The notes under the pieces: model-generated
What the model was told of the DNA's origin: nothing
Databases searched by the model: none
Seen by the model: only the letters and a program-made list of their open reading frames with translations
From: JANJTY01 sp038257155
Lineage (GTDB): Bacteria; Pseudomonadota; Gammaproteobacteria; Xanthomonadales; Xanthomonadaceae
Length of the DNA stretch: 38,610 nucleotides
NCBI GenBank assembly: GCA_038257155.1
Contig: JBBSJP010000047.1
Location: 1-38,610 of the forward strand
Reading direction: 5' to 3'
Shown here: positions 8,433-18,253 of the stretch, one piece after another
How the letters are laid out: the number at the start of each line of letters is the position of its first letter
Position numbering within the stretch: position 1 is the stretch's first letter
Made by a program: the position numbers and the translations under genes

Positions 8433-9491
8433 ATGATTGAGCGCAAGCCGATTATGGTCGCGGCCACGGAGTTCTGGGATGGGGCTTCGGGCGCTGGTTT
8501 GGTGAGCGGGTTTCGCGAACTCGGCTGGTTGGTGCAGACAGTAGATCACGGTGCTTTCGTCAGAAGCGCGAAATCATTTGCCGCCCGAGTGGCATTGCGG
8601 CTAGATCGCAATGCGTTGCACCAGGCATACCGCGACGCGATCTGGGATGGGTGTGAGGCGCTGCGCCCGGACGTCTTTTTCACTGTAAAGGGTTCCGGAC
8701 TGAATGCGGCGCTGCTGGCGCGAATCCAGTCGTTGGGGACAACAACGGTCATGTACTACCCGGATCTTCACTTCGAACATGCAGGGCTCGACCAAGGTAG
8801 CTTTGGCCACTACGACCTGTTCGTCACAACCAAATCCTTTCATCTTGAGTGGTTGCGCGAGCGCCTCGTGCCGGAACGGGTTGCATTTGTTCCGCACGGC
8901 TACTCGGACGCAGTGTTTCAGCCCGTTACCAACGCGGTGGGTGATTCACAGTACCGGTTTGATGTGCTCTATGTCGGAAATCATTCGCAATATAAGCAAC
9001 GTTGGTTTGAGAGGCTACTGGAGTTGAATCCCGAATTGAATCTTGCAGTAGTAGGCAATCGATGGAGGGAACAGAAGCGACCATTGCCGATTGCTGCAAA
9101 ATATTTTTTGGGTGAGGTAAGAGGCCTACGTCTTTCAAAGTTGATTCAGTCCTCCAAAATTAACATTGGACTTCATTTTGGCAAGAGTCAGGCTGGATGG
9201 GAAGACTTGGTTTCTACAAGGACTTTCGAGATTCCCGCATGCAAGGGTTTTATGTTACACATAGACAACTCGGAAGTCCGGCAGTTGCTCGCCGTCGGGC
9301 AGGAGATCGACGTGTTCTCCTCGCCTCAAGAACTTCATGAAAAGATAACGTTTTACTTGTCCCGGCCTGAGCTTCGCCTGGAAATGCTTGAAAGCGCCTA
9401 TGCTCGCGCGGTCCCTGCCTACGGATACGCAAGAAGGGCGGTACAAATTAGCAGGTTGGTAGAGGCGGTCAAACAGAAAAGCCACTCCTGA
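8433..9491 (+). CDS. CgeB/YkvP-like glycosyltransferase
   Basis: A 352-aa cytoplasmic glycosyltransferase resembling the CgeB family (Glyco_trans_1_2-type C-terminal domain). The N-terminal half has DVFFTVKG and VMYYPDLHFEH, typical of this family's acceptor domain; FDVLYVGNHSQYKQRW starts the donor domain; STRTFEIPACKGFMLHIDN near residue 260 is the conserved RtFEipAcGgf-type motif. ATG 8433 is chosen because it has GGAG five bases upstream; an in-frame ATG at 8421 overlaps the previous stop (TAATG) and adds four residues. The second half (about 8930-9300) is visibly more AT-rich than its neighbours, which suggests horizontal origin. Donor and acceptor are unknown. Confidence 0.8.
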   Translation: MIERKPIMVAATEFWDGASGAGLVSGFRELGWLVQTVDHGAFVRSAKSFAARVALRLDRNALHQAYRDAIWDGCEALRPDVFFTVKGSGLNAALLARIQSLGTTTVMYYPDLHFEHAGLDQGSFGHYDLFVTTKSFHLEWLRERLVPERVAFVPHGYSDAVFQPVTNAVGDSQYRFDVLYVGNHSQYKQRWFERLLELNPELNLAVVGNRWREQKRPLPIAAKYFLGEVRGLRLSKLIQSSKINIGLHFGKSQAGWEDLVSTRTFEIPACKGFMLHIDNSEVRQLLAVGQEIDVFSSPQELHEKITFYLSRPELRLEMLESAYARAVPAYGYARRAVQISRLVEAVKQKSHS

Positions 9492-9495
9492 CGTC

Positions 9496-9517
9496 TTAGG
9501 CTTAGGTAAACGCCTAA
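9496..9517. promoter_or_regulatory. Short inverted repeat in the leader of the UDP-xylose synthase gene
   Basis: TTAGGC (9496-9501) and GCCTAA (9512-9517) form a 6-bp stem around a 10-nt loop containing a second TTAGG. It sits in the 78-nt AT-rich gap before the next gene, one of the few true gaps inside the cluster. It could be a protein-binding site or a weak attenuator. No regulator can be named. Confidence 0.35.
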
Positions 9518-9569
9518 ATTTGATCAATTTGTGTGGCACAGAATTCCGTTTTCATAGGCAGCTTCCAGT

Positions 9570-10528
<959 letters not shown>

Positions 10529-10532
<4 letters not shown>

Positions 10533-11749
10533 GTCGAAAAACATACAGAGTCGCGGTGCTGAATTCACATCCGATCCAGTATTTTGCGCCCTTATATGCG
10601 CATTGGAACAAACACCCCGATCTCGAAGTCAGCGCTTTGTATTGCAGCGACTCAAGCCTCAGGGGCGGCGTGGACCCTGGGTTTAGGCAACCAGTGACCT
10701 GGGATGTTGATCTGCTTGATGGGTACCGATCGGTTTTTCTAGGCGCTGAGCGTGTGAAACGACGAACACCGCGCGGCTTTTTTTCATTGGTCTGTCCGGA
10801 AGTATGGGCAGAAATTCGCGACGGCGGTTACGACGCAGTCTTGTTCCATGGCTACGGGTACGCTGCTTACGTCTTGGGAATTATTTCGGCGAGGGTTCAC
10901 GGAATTCCTGCGTTTGTTCGATCTGAGACGCATCTTGGACTGAGGCGCAGTCGTCTGCGACAGTGGCTTCGGGACTCAGTGCTTTCCCGTGTCTACCGAG
11001 GATTCCAAGGGTGCCTCGCAATTGGCGCCAGGAACAGACATTACTATCAGGTACTTGGCATCCCGGATCGTAGAATCTTCAATGTTCCTTACACAGTAGA
11101 CAATGATCGCATTATCACTGCAGCCAATTCAACGCGCCACGAACGCGAGGGATTGAGGCGTGACTTTGGACTTCCGGAAACATCTCAAGTAGTGCTCTAT
11201 GCATCAAAGTTCATGCGTCGCAAACACCCGGACGATGTCGTCTCGGCATTCGGGAGGCTCCAGGAAGAAGGGCTAAACATTTCCCTGTTGATGGTGGGTA
11301 CCGGTGAAATGGAGACCGAGCTCCGCGCCCAGGTTAATAACCTCAACCTGAAGAATGTCGCCTTCGCAGGGTTTGTGAATCAGTCGCGACTGCCTGCCAT
11401 GTTTTCCGCGTCCGATGTCTTTGTTCTGCCGGCGGAAGACGAGCCCTGGGGACTGATCGTGAACGAAGCGATGTGCGCGGGTCTCCCGGTTGTGGTGGCT
11501 GACGGAGTGGGATGTGTTGCCGATTTGGTGGAGGAGGGAGTGAATGGGGCCCTGTCAAAGGCTGGGGACGTTGACTCTCTGGTGGCGGCGCTTCGTCGGG
11601 TCCTGAACGACGAGGTGTCTCGGCAGGCGATGGGTGAGGCAAGTCTCCGCAAGATTCAGCAATGGAGCTACAAGGAGTGTAGTGAAGGTTTGCTTCAAGC
11701 GCTGCTGACAATTAATTCGACTCATCCTTCCGAGACTGACACGCGATGA
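10529..11749 (+). CDS. GT4-family glycosyltransferase
   Basis: A 406-aa GT-B fold glycosyltransferase. The N-terminal domain opens with VAVLNSHPIQYFAP, a pattern common in this subgroup. The C-terminal group 1 domain has YASKFMRRKHPDD (donor phosphate region) and the EX7E motif EPWGLIVNE with Glu305 and Glu313. It probably adds one sugar to the lipid-linked repeat unit; being directly coupled (ATGA) to the UDP-xylose synthase gene, it is a reasonable candidate xylosyltransferase, but that is inference. Its stop overlaps the next methyltransferase by 4 nt. Codon use is somewhat more AT-rich than in the flanking cluster. Confidence 0.87.
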
Positions 11750-12477
11750 GCGACGCTGGCTATGGCGGCTATGGCGACTATGGCGCTTGGAAGGGCTGGT
11801 CTGGCAGAGAGTTTGGACAATGTGGGCCAGAACTGGCGCGTTACTTTCTAGCGGAACTGCGATCGGCCGGGCTTTGGCCGATAGCAGGACTCAGTCTGTT
11901 GGAGGTCGGATTTGGAAACGGGGAATTTGCGCAGTGGGCTACCAGTCATGGTGCCAAGTACCTAGGTATCGAGCGGCTAAGTGAGCTAGTTTCTGCTGGG
12001 CGCGCGGCCGGTTACTGTGTTCACGCCAGTGACTGCGAACTTGCCCGAACTGTTGGTGTCAACTCGCTTGATGGAGTTGTCGCGTTCGACGTCTTCGAGC
12101 ACTTGGACTTGAGCGAACTGCAGAGGCTCATGAGCGACCTATGGCAATGTCTGCGACCAGGCGGGCTATTGGTGGGCCGGGTTCCCTCAGGCGACAGTCC
12201 ATTCGCTCGCGCAATTCAGCATGGCGACATTACGCACCGTTTGATCCTCGGTAACTCGGCATTGCGCCAGATTGCAGCAAGCTGCGGATTTCAGGTGTTG
12301 CGGGTCGGTGAGCCAGCGTTTCCGCTACGCGGGCAAAGCCTGAAGTCGACTTTGAAACGTGGACTGGTCAGGATCGTAAGGGCATCGGTGTTTCCGTTCT
12401 TGAGGTGGGTATTCCTTGCCAACGAGCAGGCAGTGCTGACGCCCAACATGCTGTTTGTGATGAGAAAGCCACTTTGA
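11746..12477 (+). CDS. Class I SAM-dependent methyltransferase
   Basis: A 243-aa methyltransferase. The Rossmann motif I is LLEVGFGNGEFA at 51-62, the acidic ribose-binding residue lies in YLGIERLSE (72-80), and the post-motif FDVFEHLDL and CLRPGGLLVGRVPS are typical of the Methyltransf_11/23 group. The N-terminus is unusually Gly/Tyr-rich (GYGGYGDYGAWKGW). It lies between two GT4 genes with 4-nt overlaps on both sides (ATGA at the start, TTGA at the end), so it probably modifies the sugar added by a neighbour. The substrate is unknown. Confidence 0.85.
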   Translation: MSDAGYGGYGDYGAWKGWSGREFGQCGPELARYFLAELRSAGLWPIAGLSLLEVGFGNGEFAQWATSHGAKYLGIERLSELVSAGRAAGYCVHASDCELARTVGVNSLDGVVAFDVFEHLDLSELQRLMSDLWQCLRPGGLLVGRVPSGDSPFARAIQHGDITHRLILGNSALRQIAASCGFQVLRVGEPAFPLRGQSLKSTLKRGLVRIVRASVFPFLRWVFLANEQAVLTPNMLFVMRKPL

Positions 12478-13691
12478 CACGTTGTCTCGCGCTCGTGGTT
12501 CCCAGTCTCCATGAAGGTGGTGGCGTTCCGGCCGTTGCCAGATTCGTTAGCGAGGTTGCAGCGCGCAGCGGCGGTTGGGTGGTCCGGCCAATTTCGTTGT
12601 GCATGTCCTCGAACGATCTCGAGAGCTCCTCGCCATTCAGGCCATTGTCGCTTCTAAGGGGGCCGCAGATCGGCACTCGCACTTGGAAAAATCAAAAGGT
12701 GGCTCACGTTGGGGCTAGCTTTGGGGAGATTGAGTTCCAGCGTTATCGCCCGCGCCATGCGCTCACGCAGTTGCTTTCGGACTGCGATGTCGTCCAAATG
12801 GTTTGTGGATCGCCTGCATGGGCCAATGCTGTGGTGGGAGCAGGCAAGCCGGTTTCATTGCAGGTTGCGACGCTGGCACGTGTCGAGCGTCGCATGCGCG
12901 ACGGTCATGCGCGCGGTGTCGTTGGCAGCTGGCGCCGAGCGATGACCGTAATCACCAATCGGCTGGATGAACGTGCGCTTCGCTCGGTCGATGCGATCCA
13001 GTTGGAAAACCCGTGGATGCTTGAGCACACACGAGCCGCAGTCAGTGGTCTGCCCAACATCGACGTCCGTTATGCGCCGCCCGGGGTGGACGCGGCCGTG
13101 TTCCGTCCAGCTTCTTCGCGCGACCCGTCGAATGGCCACATCCTGTGCGTTGGGCGGCTTGGTGATGTGCGAAAGAACATCGCCCTCTTGCTTGAGGCTT
13201 ACGCCCTGCTGCCTGAGGTGCTGCAGCTTCGCCATGGTCTGGTGCTGGCTGGGGCCGGAGGTCCTCCTCCTGCCTTCTGGCAGCGCGTAGCGGAGCTTGG
13301 CCTGCAGAGCCGCGTTGAGTTCGTGTGCCGCCCAGAGCAGTCGGCTCTGGTATCGCTATACCAGCAGGCAGCGGTGTTCGCTCTGCCTTCGGACGAGGAG
13401 GGCCTTGGTATTGTCGTCCTGGAGGCGATGGCCTGCGGCGTGCCCGCAGTCTGCACACGCAGCGGCGGCCCCGACGGCATCATCAGCGACGGAGTGGATG
13501 GCCGCCTCGTCGCCTTGGACGATGCGCGAGCAATGGCCATGGCGTTGTCTGACGTTCTTCAGAGTGCCGATGCAAATGCGACCATGGGCCGCGTGGCCCG
13601 AGCGACCATCGAGCGTCGCTATTCCATCGAGGCTGCGGGTGCGCCCTTTCTCGGCGTGTGGGACCGCTTGGCTGGAAATCGACGGTCCTGA
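12474..13691 (+). CDS. GT4-family glycosyltransferase
   Basis: A 405-aa GT-B glycosyltransferase. The N-terminus LALVVPSLHEGGGVPAVARF carries the glycine-rich acceptor-domain loop; the C-terminal domain begins ILCVGRLGDVRKN (about 223-235) and has the EX7E motif EGLGIVVLE with Glu309 and Glu317. The start is taken as TTG 12474, because TTGA there overlaps the previous stop exactly as at other junctions here; an open frame reaches further upstream inside the methyltransferase but without homology. Its TGA overlaps the ATG of a 77-codon frame (TGATG). Specific sugar unknown. Confidence 0.86.
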   Translation: MTRCLALVVPSLHEGGGVPAVARFVSEVAARSGGWVVRPISLCMSSNDLESSSPFRPLSLLRGPQIGTRTWKNQKVAHVGASFGEIEFQRYRPRHALTQLLSDCDVVQMVCGSPAWANAVVGAGKPVSLQVATLARVERRMRDGHARGVVGSWRRAMTVITNRLDERALRSVDAIQLENPWMLEHTRAAVSGLPNIDVRYAPPGVDAAVFRPASSRDPSNGHILCVGRLGDVRKNIALLLEAYALLPEVLQLRHGLVLAGAGGPPPAFWQRVAELGLQSRVEFVCRPEQSALVSLYQQAAVFALPSDEEGLGIVVLEAMACGVPAVCTRSGGPDGIISDGVDGRLVALDDARAMAMALSDVLQSADANATMGRVARATIERRYSIEAAGAPFLGVWDRLAGNRRS

Positions 13692-13924
13692 TGTGCGGCT
13701 TGGCAGCCCTACTCGATGTGGCGACGACGCCAATGGAGGCGATAGGGCGCCAGGGAAGCTCGACAGTGGAGCGGCGCTTCGCCGCTTCGGGGGCGGCTCA
13801 GAGCTTTCTCGATGCGTGGGACGGACTTGTCGCAGATCAACAAGACCCGACCAAGCGCGCTTTTGCAGAGTTGTCTGCCTCTGCATGCGGCACCGGATCG
13901 GCACAGGGGCGTACCGACGCGTGA
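13691..13924 (+). pseudogene. 77-codon frame opening like an asparagine synthase/GATase II (possible remnant)
   Basis: A 77-codon frame lies exactly between two glycosyltransferase genes: its ATG overlaps the upstream stop (TGATG) and its TGA overlaps the downstream GTG (GTGA). It opens MCGLAALLD, the signature start of class II glutamine amidotransferases such as AsnB, in which Cys2 is the nucleophile after Met removal. After about 10 residues I see no further resemblance: no RHRGPD motif and no ATP-binding domain. asnB-like genes are common in such clusters. It may be a collapsed asnB remnant or a genuine small coupled ORF whose first residues match by chance. Confidence 0.4.
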
Positions 13925-15120
13925 ACGAATTCTCACGAAGCCCGGTTCAACCCCCTCCTTTGATAGCGCACATTGCTGCTGGGTTGTCGCCAAGTGCAGG
14001 CGGCCCAAGTCGGTCGATTGTCGGGGTGGCCGACGCTCTTGCAGAGTGCGCTGGACATCGCATCGTGCTGCTTTACGGGACGCGTGCTGGTGCGTCCGAG
14101 GTGCCTTCGCAAAGCGAGTCTGTAAAGCGGATCCCTGCGTCCGCGTCGTCGCGAGTGCTGGGTGCGTTGGGGCTTGAGGTCAGGCAGGGTCTGCGCGAAC
14201 TCTTGGCCTCGGAGGCACCGCGAGTCTTGCACTGCCACGGCCTATGGTCCCCGGCCTGTCACTGGGCATGTCGCACGGGGGTTTTGCGCGACATCCCCGT
14301 AGTGACCCATCCCCGAGGCATGCTCGAACCCTGGGCTCTCGAGTATCGATCCTGGAAGAAGCGCCTTGCGATGATGCTGTACCAGCGCCGCGATCTAGAG
14401 TCGGTCGCGGTTTTCATTGCCACGGCCGAACAGGAGGCCGAGAGCATTCGCCGCGTGGGTCTTCGCCAGCCCATCGCGGTGATTCCGAACGGTGTGGATA
14501 TCCCGTTATTGGAGGGGTTGACGAGCCACACACAGTACGGTGAACGCCGGGAACGCATAGCCCTGTTCATGAGCAGGCTCCATCCCATCAAGAACCTGAA
14601 GGGCCTGCTGGCCGCCTGGTCGTCACTTGGTCTTGATGGCTGGAGGCTTGTGGTCGCGGGGCCGGACGAGGTCGGCCATCGTGCTGAGCTTGAGCGTGAG
14701 GTGCGTGCACTGAGACTCGGGTCCTGCGTCGAGTTCGTCGGCGAAGTCGAGGGAAAGGACAAGGAGCGGTTGTTTCGCTCGGCCCACCTATTCGTGCTGC
14801 CCAGCTTCAGCGAGAACTTCGGCATCGTGGTAGCCGAGGCCATGAGCTACGGGCTACCGGTGATCGCCACCCACGGCACGCCTTGGGCGGAACTGGCGCG
14901 GCGCGACTGTGGCTGGTGGGTGCCACCCACGCCGGATGGCATTGCGAATGCACTGCGGCTTGCCGTCGGCATGAACGACGAACAGCGTGCCGCCATGGGC
15001 GCCCGCGCCCGCACCTACGCGCGCGAGTTCGACTGGTCGGACATCGCCCGCAAGACTGCTGGTGTTTATGACTGGATACTCGGGCGTGGGCCGCGGCCGA
15101 AATGTGTGCTGCCGGAGTGA
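13921..15120 (+). CDS. GT4-family glycosyltransferase
   Basis: A 399-aa GT-B glycosyltransferase. The N-terminal domain has IAHIAAGLSPSAGGPSRSI, then HCHGLWSP (104-111) and THPRGMLEPWAL (129-140), a set typical of WcaI/EpsF-like enzymes. The C-terminal domain has FMSRLHPIKNLKGLL and the EX7E motif ENFGIVVAE with Glu298 and Glu306. Start GTG 13921 is chosen from the GTGA overlap and because the family's N-terminal strand begins about 15 residues later; the open frame continues upstream into unrelated sequence. It probably adds one sugar of the repeat unit. About 260 nt follow before the next gene. Confidence 0.86.
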   Translation: MNEFSRSPVQPPPLIAHIAAGLSPSAGGPSRSIVGVADALAECAGHRIVLLYGTRAGASEVPSQSESVKRIPASASSRVLGALGLEVRQGLRELLASEAPRVLHCHGLWSPACHWACRTGVLRDIPVVTHPRGMLEPWALEYRSWKKRLAMMLYQRRDLESVAVFIATAEQEAESIRRVGLRQPIAVIPNGVDIPLLEGLTSHTQYGERRERIALFMSRLHPIKNLKGLLAAWSSLGLDGWRLVVAGPDEVGHRAELEREVRALRLGSCVEFVGEVEGKDKERLFRSAHLFVLPSFSENFGIVVAEAMSYGLPVIATHGTPWAELARRDCGWWVPPTPDGIANALRLAVGMNDEQRAAMGARARTYAREFDWSDIARKTAGVYDWILGRGPRPKCVLPE

Positions 15121-15378
15121 TCTGCGAATGAACGCTGTAGGTCGAATTGGCTGGAGAGTTTAGGTATGGCGGTAGAGCCGTGCCAAATGGTGTTGAGCCA
15201 TGCAAATCGATTCCGACGCGGGATCTGGAATCTGGACTGGCTACTCTTATTCCGTCCGTAACAACACACCCTGCATGTCTTGCGACGCGCATCTCCTCCT
15301 GCTGAGTCGAAACTTCCGGCAATCCTGCGGTGCCGGTCCGCATGCGAGTATTGGACATAGGAAGAATTGGAGCGAACG

Positions 15379-16023
15379 ATGCGGACTGACGAGATCAGCG
15401 GCTACACTTACGACGATCACACGCTCAACCACAGCCACACCTACCTGCTGCCGGCCGTCAGCAGTATTCTGGAGCGTTTGCGGCCCGCGGCGCACGTCGA
15501 GTCGCGAGTATTCGAGCTTGGCTGCGGCAACGGCAGCGTGGCGCAGTACCTGACGGATCGGGGCTGGCGCGTGCTGGGCGTCGACCCGTCCGAGCAGGGG
15601 ATTGCCCAGGCGCGGCGCGCGAATCCCGAGCTTGAGCTGCATCTCGGCTCGGCCTATGACGATCTGGCGGCCACCTATGGCCGCTTCCCACTCGTGCTGA
15701 GCCTCGAGGTGGTGGAGCATGTGTACTTCCCCCGGAAGTACGCAGCGGCGGTATTCGATCTGCTGGAGCCCGGCGGGCGCGCGGTCATCTCCACGCCTTA
15801 CCACGGCTACTGGAAGAATCTCGCGATGGCACTGACCGGAAAGATGGAAGCGCACTTCACCGCGCTATGGGATCACGGACACATCAAGTTCTGGTCCATG
15901 CGCACGCTCGGCGAGCTGCTTCGCGAGGCTGGCTTCACCGACCTGCGCTTCAGCCGGGTCGGTCGGATTCCGCCGCTGGCGAAGTCCATGATTGTGGTGG
16001 CAAGGAGGCCCGAATCATGTTGA
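15379..16023 (+). CDS. Class I SAM-dependent methyltransferase (UbiG-like fold)
   Basis: A 214-aa methyltransferase. Motif I VFELGCGNGSVA is at 44-55, the acidic residue is in VLGVDPSEQGI, then LSLEVVEHVYFPRKY and LLEPGGRAVISTPYHGYWKN give the post-I and motif III regions. It resembles UbiG/Methyltransf_23 proteins found in glycan clusters. ATG 15379 is preferred over an in-frame TTG at 15367 because GGAG lies six bases upstream. It overlaps the following GT2 gene by 7 nt. The preceding 258 nt (15121-15378) show no gene or clear promoter. Confidence 0.86.
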   Translation: MRTDEISGYTYDDHTLNHSHTYLLPAVSSILERLRPAAHVESRVFELGCGNGSVAQYLTDRGWRVLGVDPSEQGIAQARRANPELELHLGSAYDDLAATYGRFPLVLSLEVVEHVYFPRKYAAAVFDLLEPGGRAVISTPYHGYWKNLAMALTGKMEAHFTALWDHGHIKFWSMRTLGELLREAGFTDLRFSRVGRIPPLAKSMIVVARRPESC

Positions 16024-16907
16024 AAACCGATCATGGCAAGCTTCCCGTCACGGTCATCCTCGCCATCAGGAACGAGGCGGCCAATCTGCCCAAGTGCCTG
16101 GCTGCGCTGAAGGCCGTGGAGCGCGTGATCGTGGTCGACTCCGGAAGCACTGACGGATCGGATGAGCTTTGCCGGAATGCCGGTGCTGAGCTAGTTCAGT
16201 TCGATTACGCTGGCGGGTATCCAAAGAAGCGGCAGTGGGCGATGGATACCATTCCGATTCATTCCGAATGGACCTTGCTGCTGGATGCCGATGAAGTTGT
16301 GCCTGCCGAGCTGTGGTCGGAGATTGGCGCCGCCATCCGCGCGCCTGGTGCGCCGGATGCGTTTCTGCTCACCAAGGGATTCCACTTCCTGGGACGCCGG
16401 TTGCGCTTCGGCGGTTTTTCGTTTGCAGCGGTGCTGCTTTTTCGCACAGGCAAGGCACGGTTCGAGCGCCTGATCGCCGATGTGGCCAAGGGGCTCGACA
16501 TGGAGGTGCACGAACGTGTGCTTGTCGATGGTCGGATAGGACGGTTGTCCACACCAGTGGTCCATGAGGACTTCAAGGATCTCGAGGCCTACATCGACCG
16601 CCACAACAAGTACTCGACCTGGGAGGCGCGTTTGCGCTTCCAGTTTCTGACCAGTGGCCGTTATGGTGAAAATACGATCACGCCGCGGCTGTTCGGCAAC
16701 GCGCAGGAGTGCCGCCGGTTTCTGAAAGCGTGGATCATCCGCTTGCCCGGAGAGCCGTGGTTGTGGTTTATCTATCACTATCTGGTCAGGCTGGGATTCG
16801 TGGAGGGGCGACCTGGCCTGATCGCGGCGCAGATCCGCGCCAGCTATATCGCGCAGGTGCGGGCAAAGTTGTATGAAATGCGCCTTGGCCGAAGTCAGTC
16901 CGAATGA
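16017..16907 (+). CDS. WaaE/KdtX-like GT2 glycosyltransferase
   Basis: A 296-aa GT-A fold family 2 glycosyltransferase. It shows VILAIRNEAANLPKCL at the N-terminus, DSGSTDG at 41-47, and the DxD metal/nucleotide motif in LLLDADE (Asp90, Asp92). The C-terminal half has VVHEDFKDLEAYIDRHNKYS, characteristic of the WaaE/LgtF-like group that adds hexoses to LPS core or repeat units. GGAGG lies about nine bases before ATG 16017, inside the end of the methyltransferase gene. It ends the first half of the cluster; a 304-nt gap follows. Confidence 0.86.
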   Translation: MLKTDHGKLPVTVILAIRNEAANLPKCLAALKAVERVIVVDSGSTDGSDELCRNAGAELVQFDYAGGYPKKRQWAMDTIPIHSEWTLLLDADEVVPAELWSEIGAAIRAPGAPDAFLLTKGFHFLGRRLRFGGFSFAAVLLFRTGKARFERLIADVAKGLDMEVHERVLVDGRIGRLSTPVVHEDFKDLEAYIDRHNKYSTWEARLRFQFLTSGRYGENTITPRLFGNAQECRRFLKAWIIRLPGEPWLWFIYHYLVRLGFVEGRPGLIAAQIRASYIAQVRAKLYEMRLGRSQSE

Positions 16908-17211
16908 CGTCCCGCAAGTTCCTGCCTGCCGCAAATTGGGTGGATGCGGTTGCCGTTTCCCCGATTGGTCACTACCGCGAGCTGGATTCGTACCCCGACG
17001 CTGCGCGACCAACTCCGCATCATGACTGGATTGCGCACGTGCGTACGCGCGTTCATCCGCTCGTGCCTGCCGGGCTTGGACGATACGCATGTTCCTGCAG
17101 TCCCCTTGCGCGATCTCACGGATTCCGTCGTAGGGTGGGCCTTGCCGCCGGATGACAAGCAGGGATTTGCCGGCATCAACCATCAAGTGGAGAAATGGAG
17201 GAAATGCACAG
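16908..17211. other. Gap before the FucNAc genes
   Basis: This 304-nt stretch holds no recognised gene. The frame readable at 16944-17225 matches nothing I know and overlaps fnlA. A fragment near 17128 (GTAGGGTGGGCCTTGCCGCC) looks like a dispersed repeat remnant. The last 20 nt contain GGAGGA, the ribosome-binding site of fnlA. A separate promoter for the FucNAc genes could lie here but none is evident. Confidence 0.5.
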
Positions 17212-18252
17212 ATGGCCATCTTTAGCGAAGGGACTTTGCTGATATCTGGCGGCACTGGATCGTTCGGCAACGCCGTCCTCTGCCGATTCTTGGTGTCAGA
17301 TTTGCGCGAAATCCGGATCCTGAGCCGCGACGAGAAAAAGCAGGACGACATGCGCAAGCGCTACGCGTCCGACAAGCTCAAGTTCTACATCGGTGATGTG
17401 CGTGATCCGGCCAGCCTGACCACTGCCATGCGAGGCGTGGATTACGTGTTTCATGCCGCTGCGCTGAAGCAGGTTCCATCCTGCGAGTTCCACCCGATGG
17501 AAGCGGTCAAGACCAATGTGCTGGGTACCGAGAACGCCACCGAGGCGGCGATCCAATGCGGCGTGAAGCGCATGATCTGCCTGAGCACCGACAAGGCGGT
17601 GTATCCCATCAACGCCATGGGCATCTCCAAGGCGATGATGGAAAAAGTGTTTGTTGCCAAGTCCCGCAATGTGGACCCCGCCAAGACGGCGATCTGCGGA
17701 ACCCGCTACGGAAACGTGATGGCGTCGCGGGGGTCGGTGATTCCCTTGTTTGTCCAGCAGATCCAGTCGGGAACACCCATCACCATCACCGATCCGGAGA
17801 TGACCCGCTTCATGATGACGCTGGATGATGCCGTTGACCTGGTGCTGTATGCCTTCGAGCACGGTACCAGTGGTGACATCTTTGTGCAGAAGGCGCCCGC
17901 CGCCACCATGGAAACGCTCGCTCTGGCCCTTACGGGTCTGCTCGGCAAACCGGATCACCCGATCCACATCATTGGTACTCGGCACGGCGAGAAGCGGCAC
18001 GAGACCTTGTTGAGTCGGGAAGAAATGGCGCTGGCATCGGACTTGGGCGACTACTTCCGCGTACCGCCTGATCTGCGCGATCTGAACTATGGCAAGTACA
18101 TGGAACAGGGCGAGAAGCGCATCAGCGAGGCCGAGGACTACACCTCGTTCAACACGCAGCGCCTGGACGTCGACGGCATGAAGGAGTTGCTGCTGAAGCT
18201 CGACTTCATCCGTGATCTGGTTGCTGGCCGACCCGCCGTGCCGGTGGAATGA
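17212..18252 (+). CDS. fnlA: UDP-GlcNAc 4,6-dehydratase/5-epimerase (inverting), first step to UDP-L-FucNAc
   Basis: A 346-aa extended SDR of the FnlA/WbjB/CapE group, which starts UDP-L-FucNAc synthesis from UDP-GlcNAc. The nucleotide motif GGTGSFG is at 13-19, HAAALKQVPSCEFHP at 81-95 and LSTDKAVYPINAMGISK at 124-140. The SDR YxxxK is MxxxK here (Met136, Lys140), a known trait of this subgroup. The C-terminal GTRHGEKRHETL is also conserved. ATG 17212 follows GGAGGA at 17196-17201. One nucleotide separates it from fnlB. Synonyms: wbjB (Pseudomonas), capE (Staphylococcus). Confidence 0.92.
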   Translation: MAIFSEGTLLISGGTGSFGNAVLCRFLVSDLREIRILSRDEKKQDDMRKRYASDKLKFYIGDVRDPASLTTAMRGVDYVFHAAALKQVPSCEFHPMEAVKTNVLGTENATEAAIQCGVKRMICLSTDKAVYPINAMGISKAMMEKVFVAKSRNVDPAKTAICGTRYGNVMASRGSVIPLFVQQIQSGTPITITDPEMTRFMMTLDDAVDLVLYAFEHGTSGDIFVQKAPAATMETLALALTGLLGKPDHPIHIIGTRHGEKRHETLLSREEMALASDLGDYFRVPPDLRDLNYGKYMEQGEKRISEAEDYTSFNTQRLDVDGMKELLLKLDFIRDLVAGRPAVPVE

Positions 18253-18253
18253 G

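Noticed and set aside
9534..9548. Sigma-54-like TGGCAC-N5 element before the UDP-xylose synthase gene
   Set aside because: The -24 half fits, but the -12 position reads TCCG instead of TTGC.
13297..13920. Reading the third GT4 gene as a 607-aa protein
   Set aside because: The first 208 residues lie in a shadow frame of the previous GT gene and of the small ORF and show no homology; the GTGA overlap at 13921 gives a normal 399-aa enzyme.
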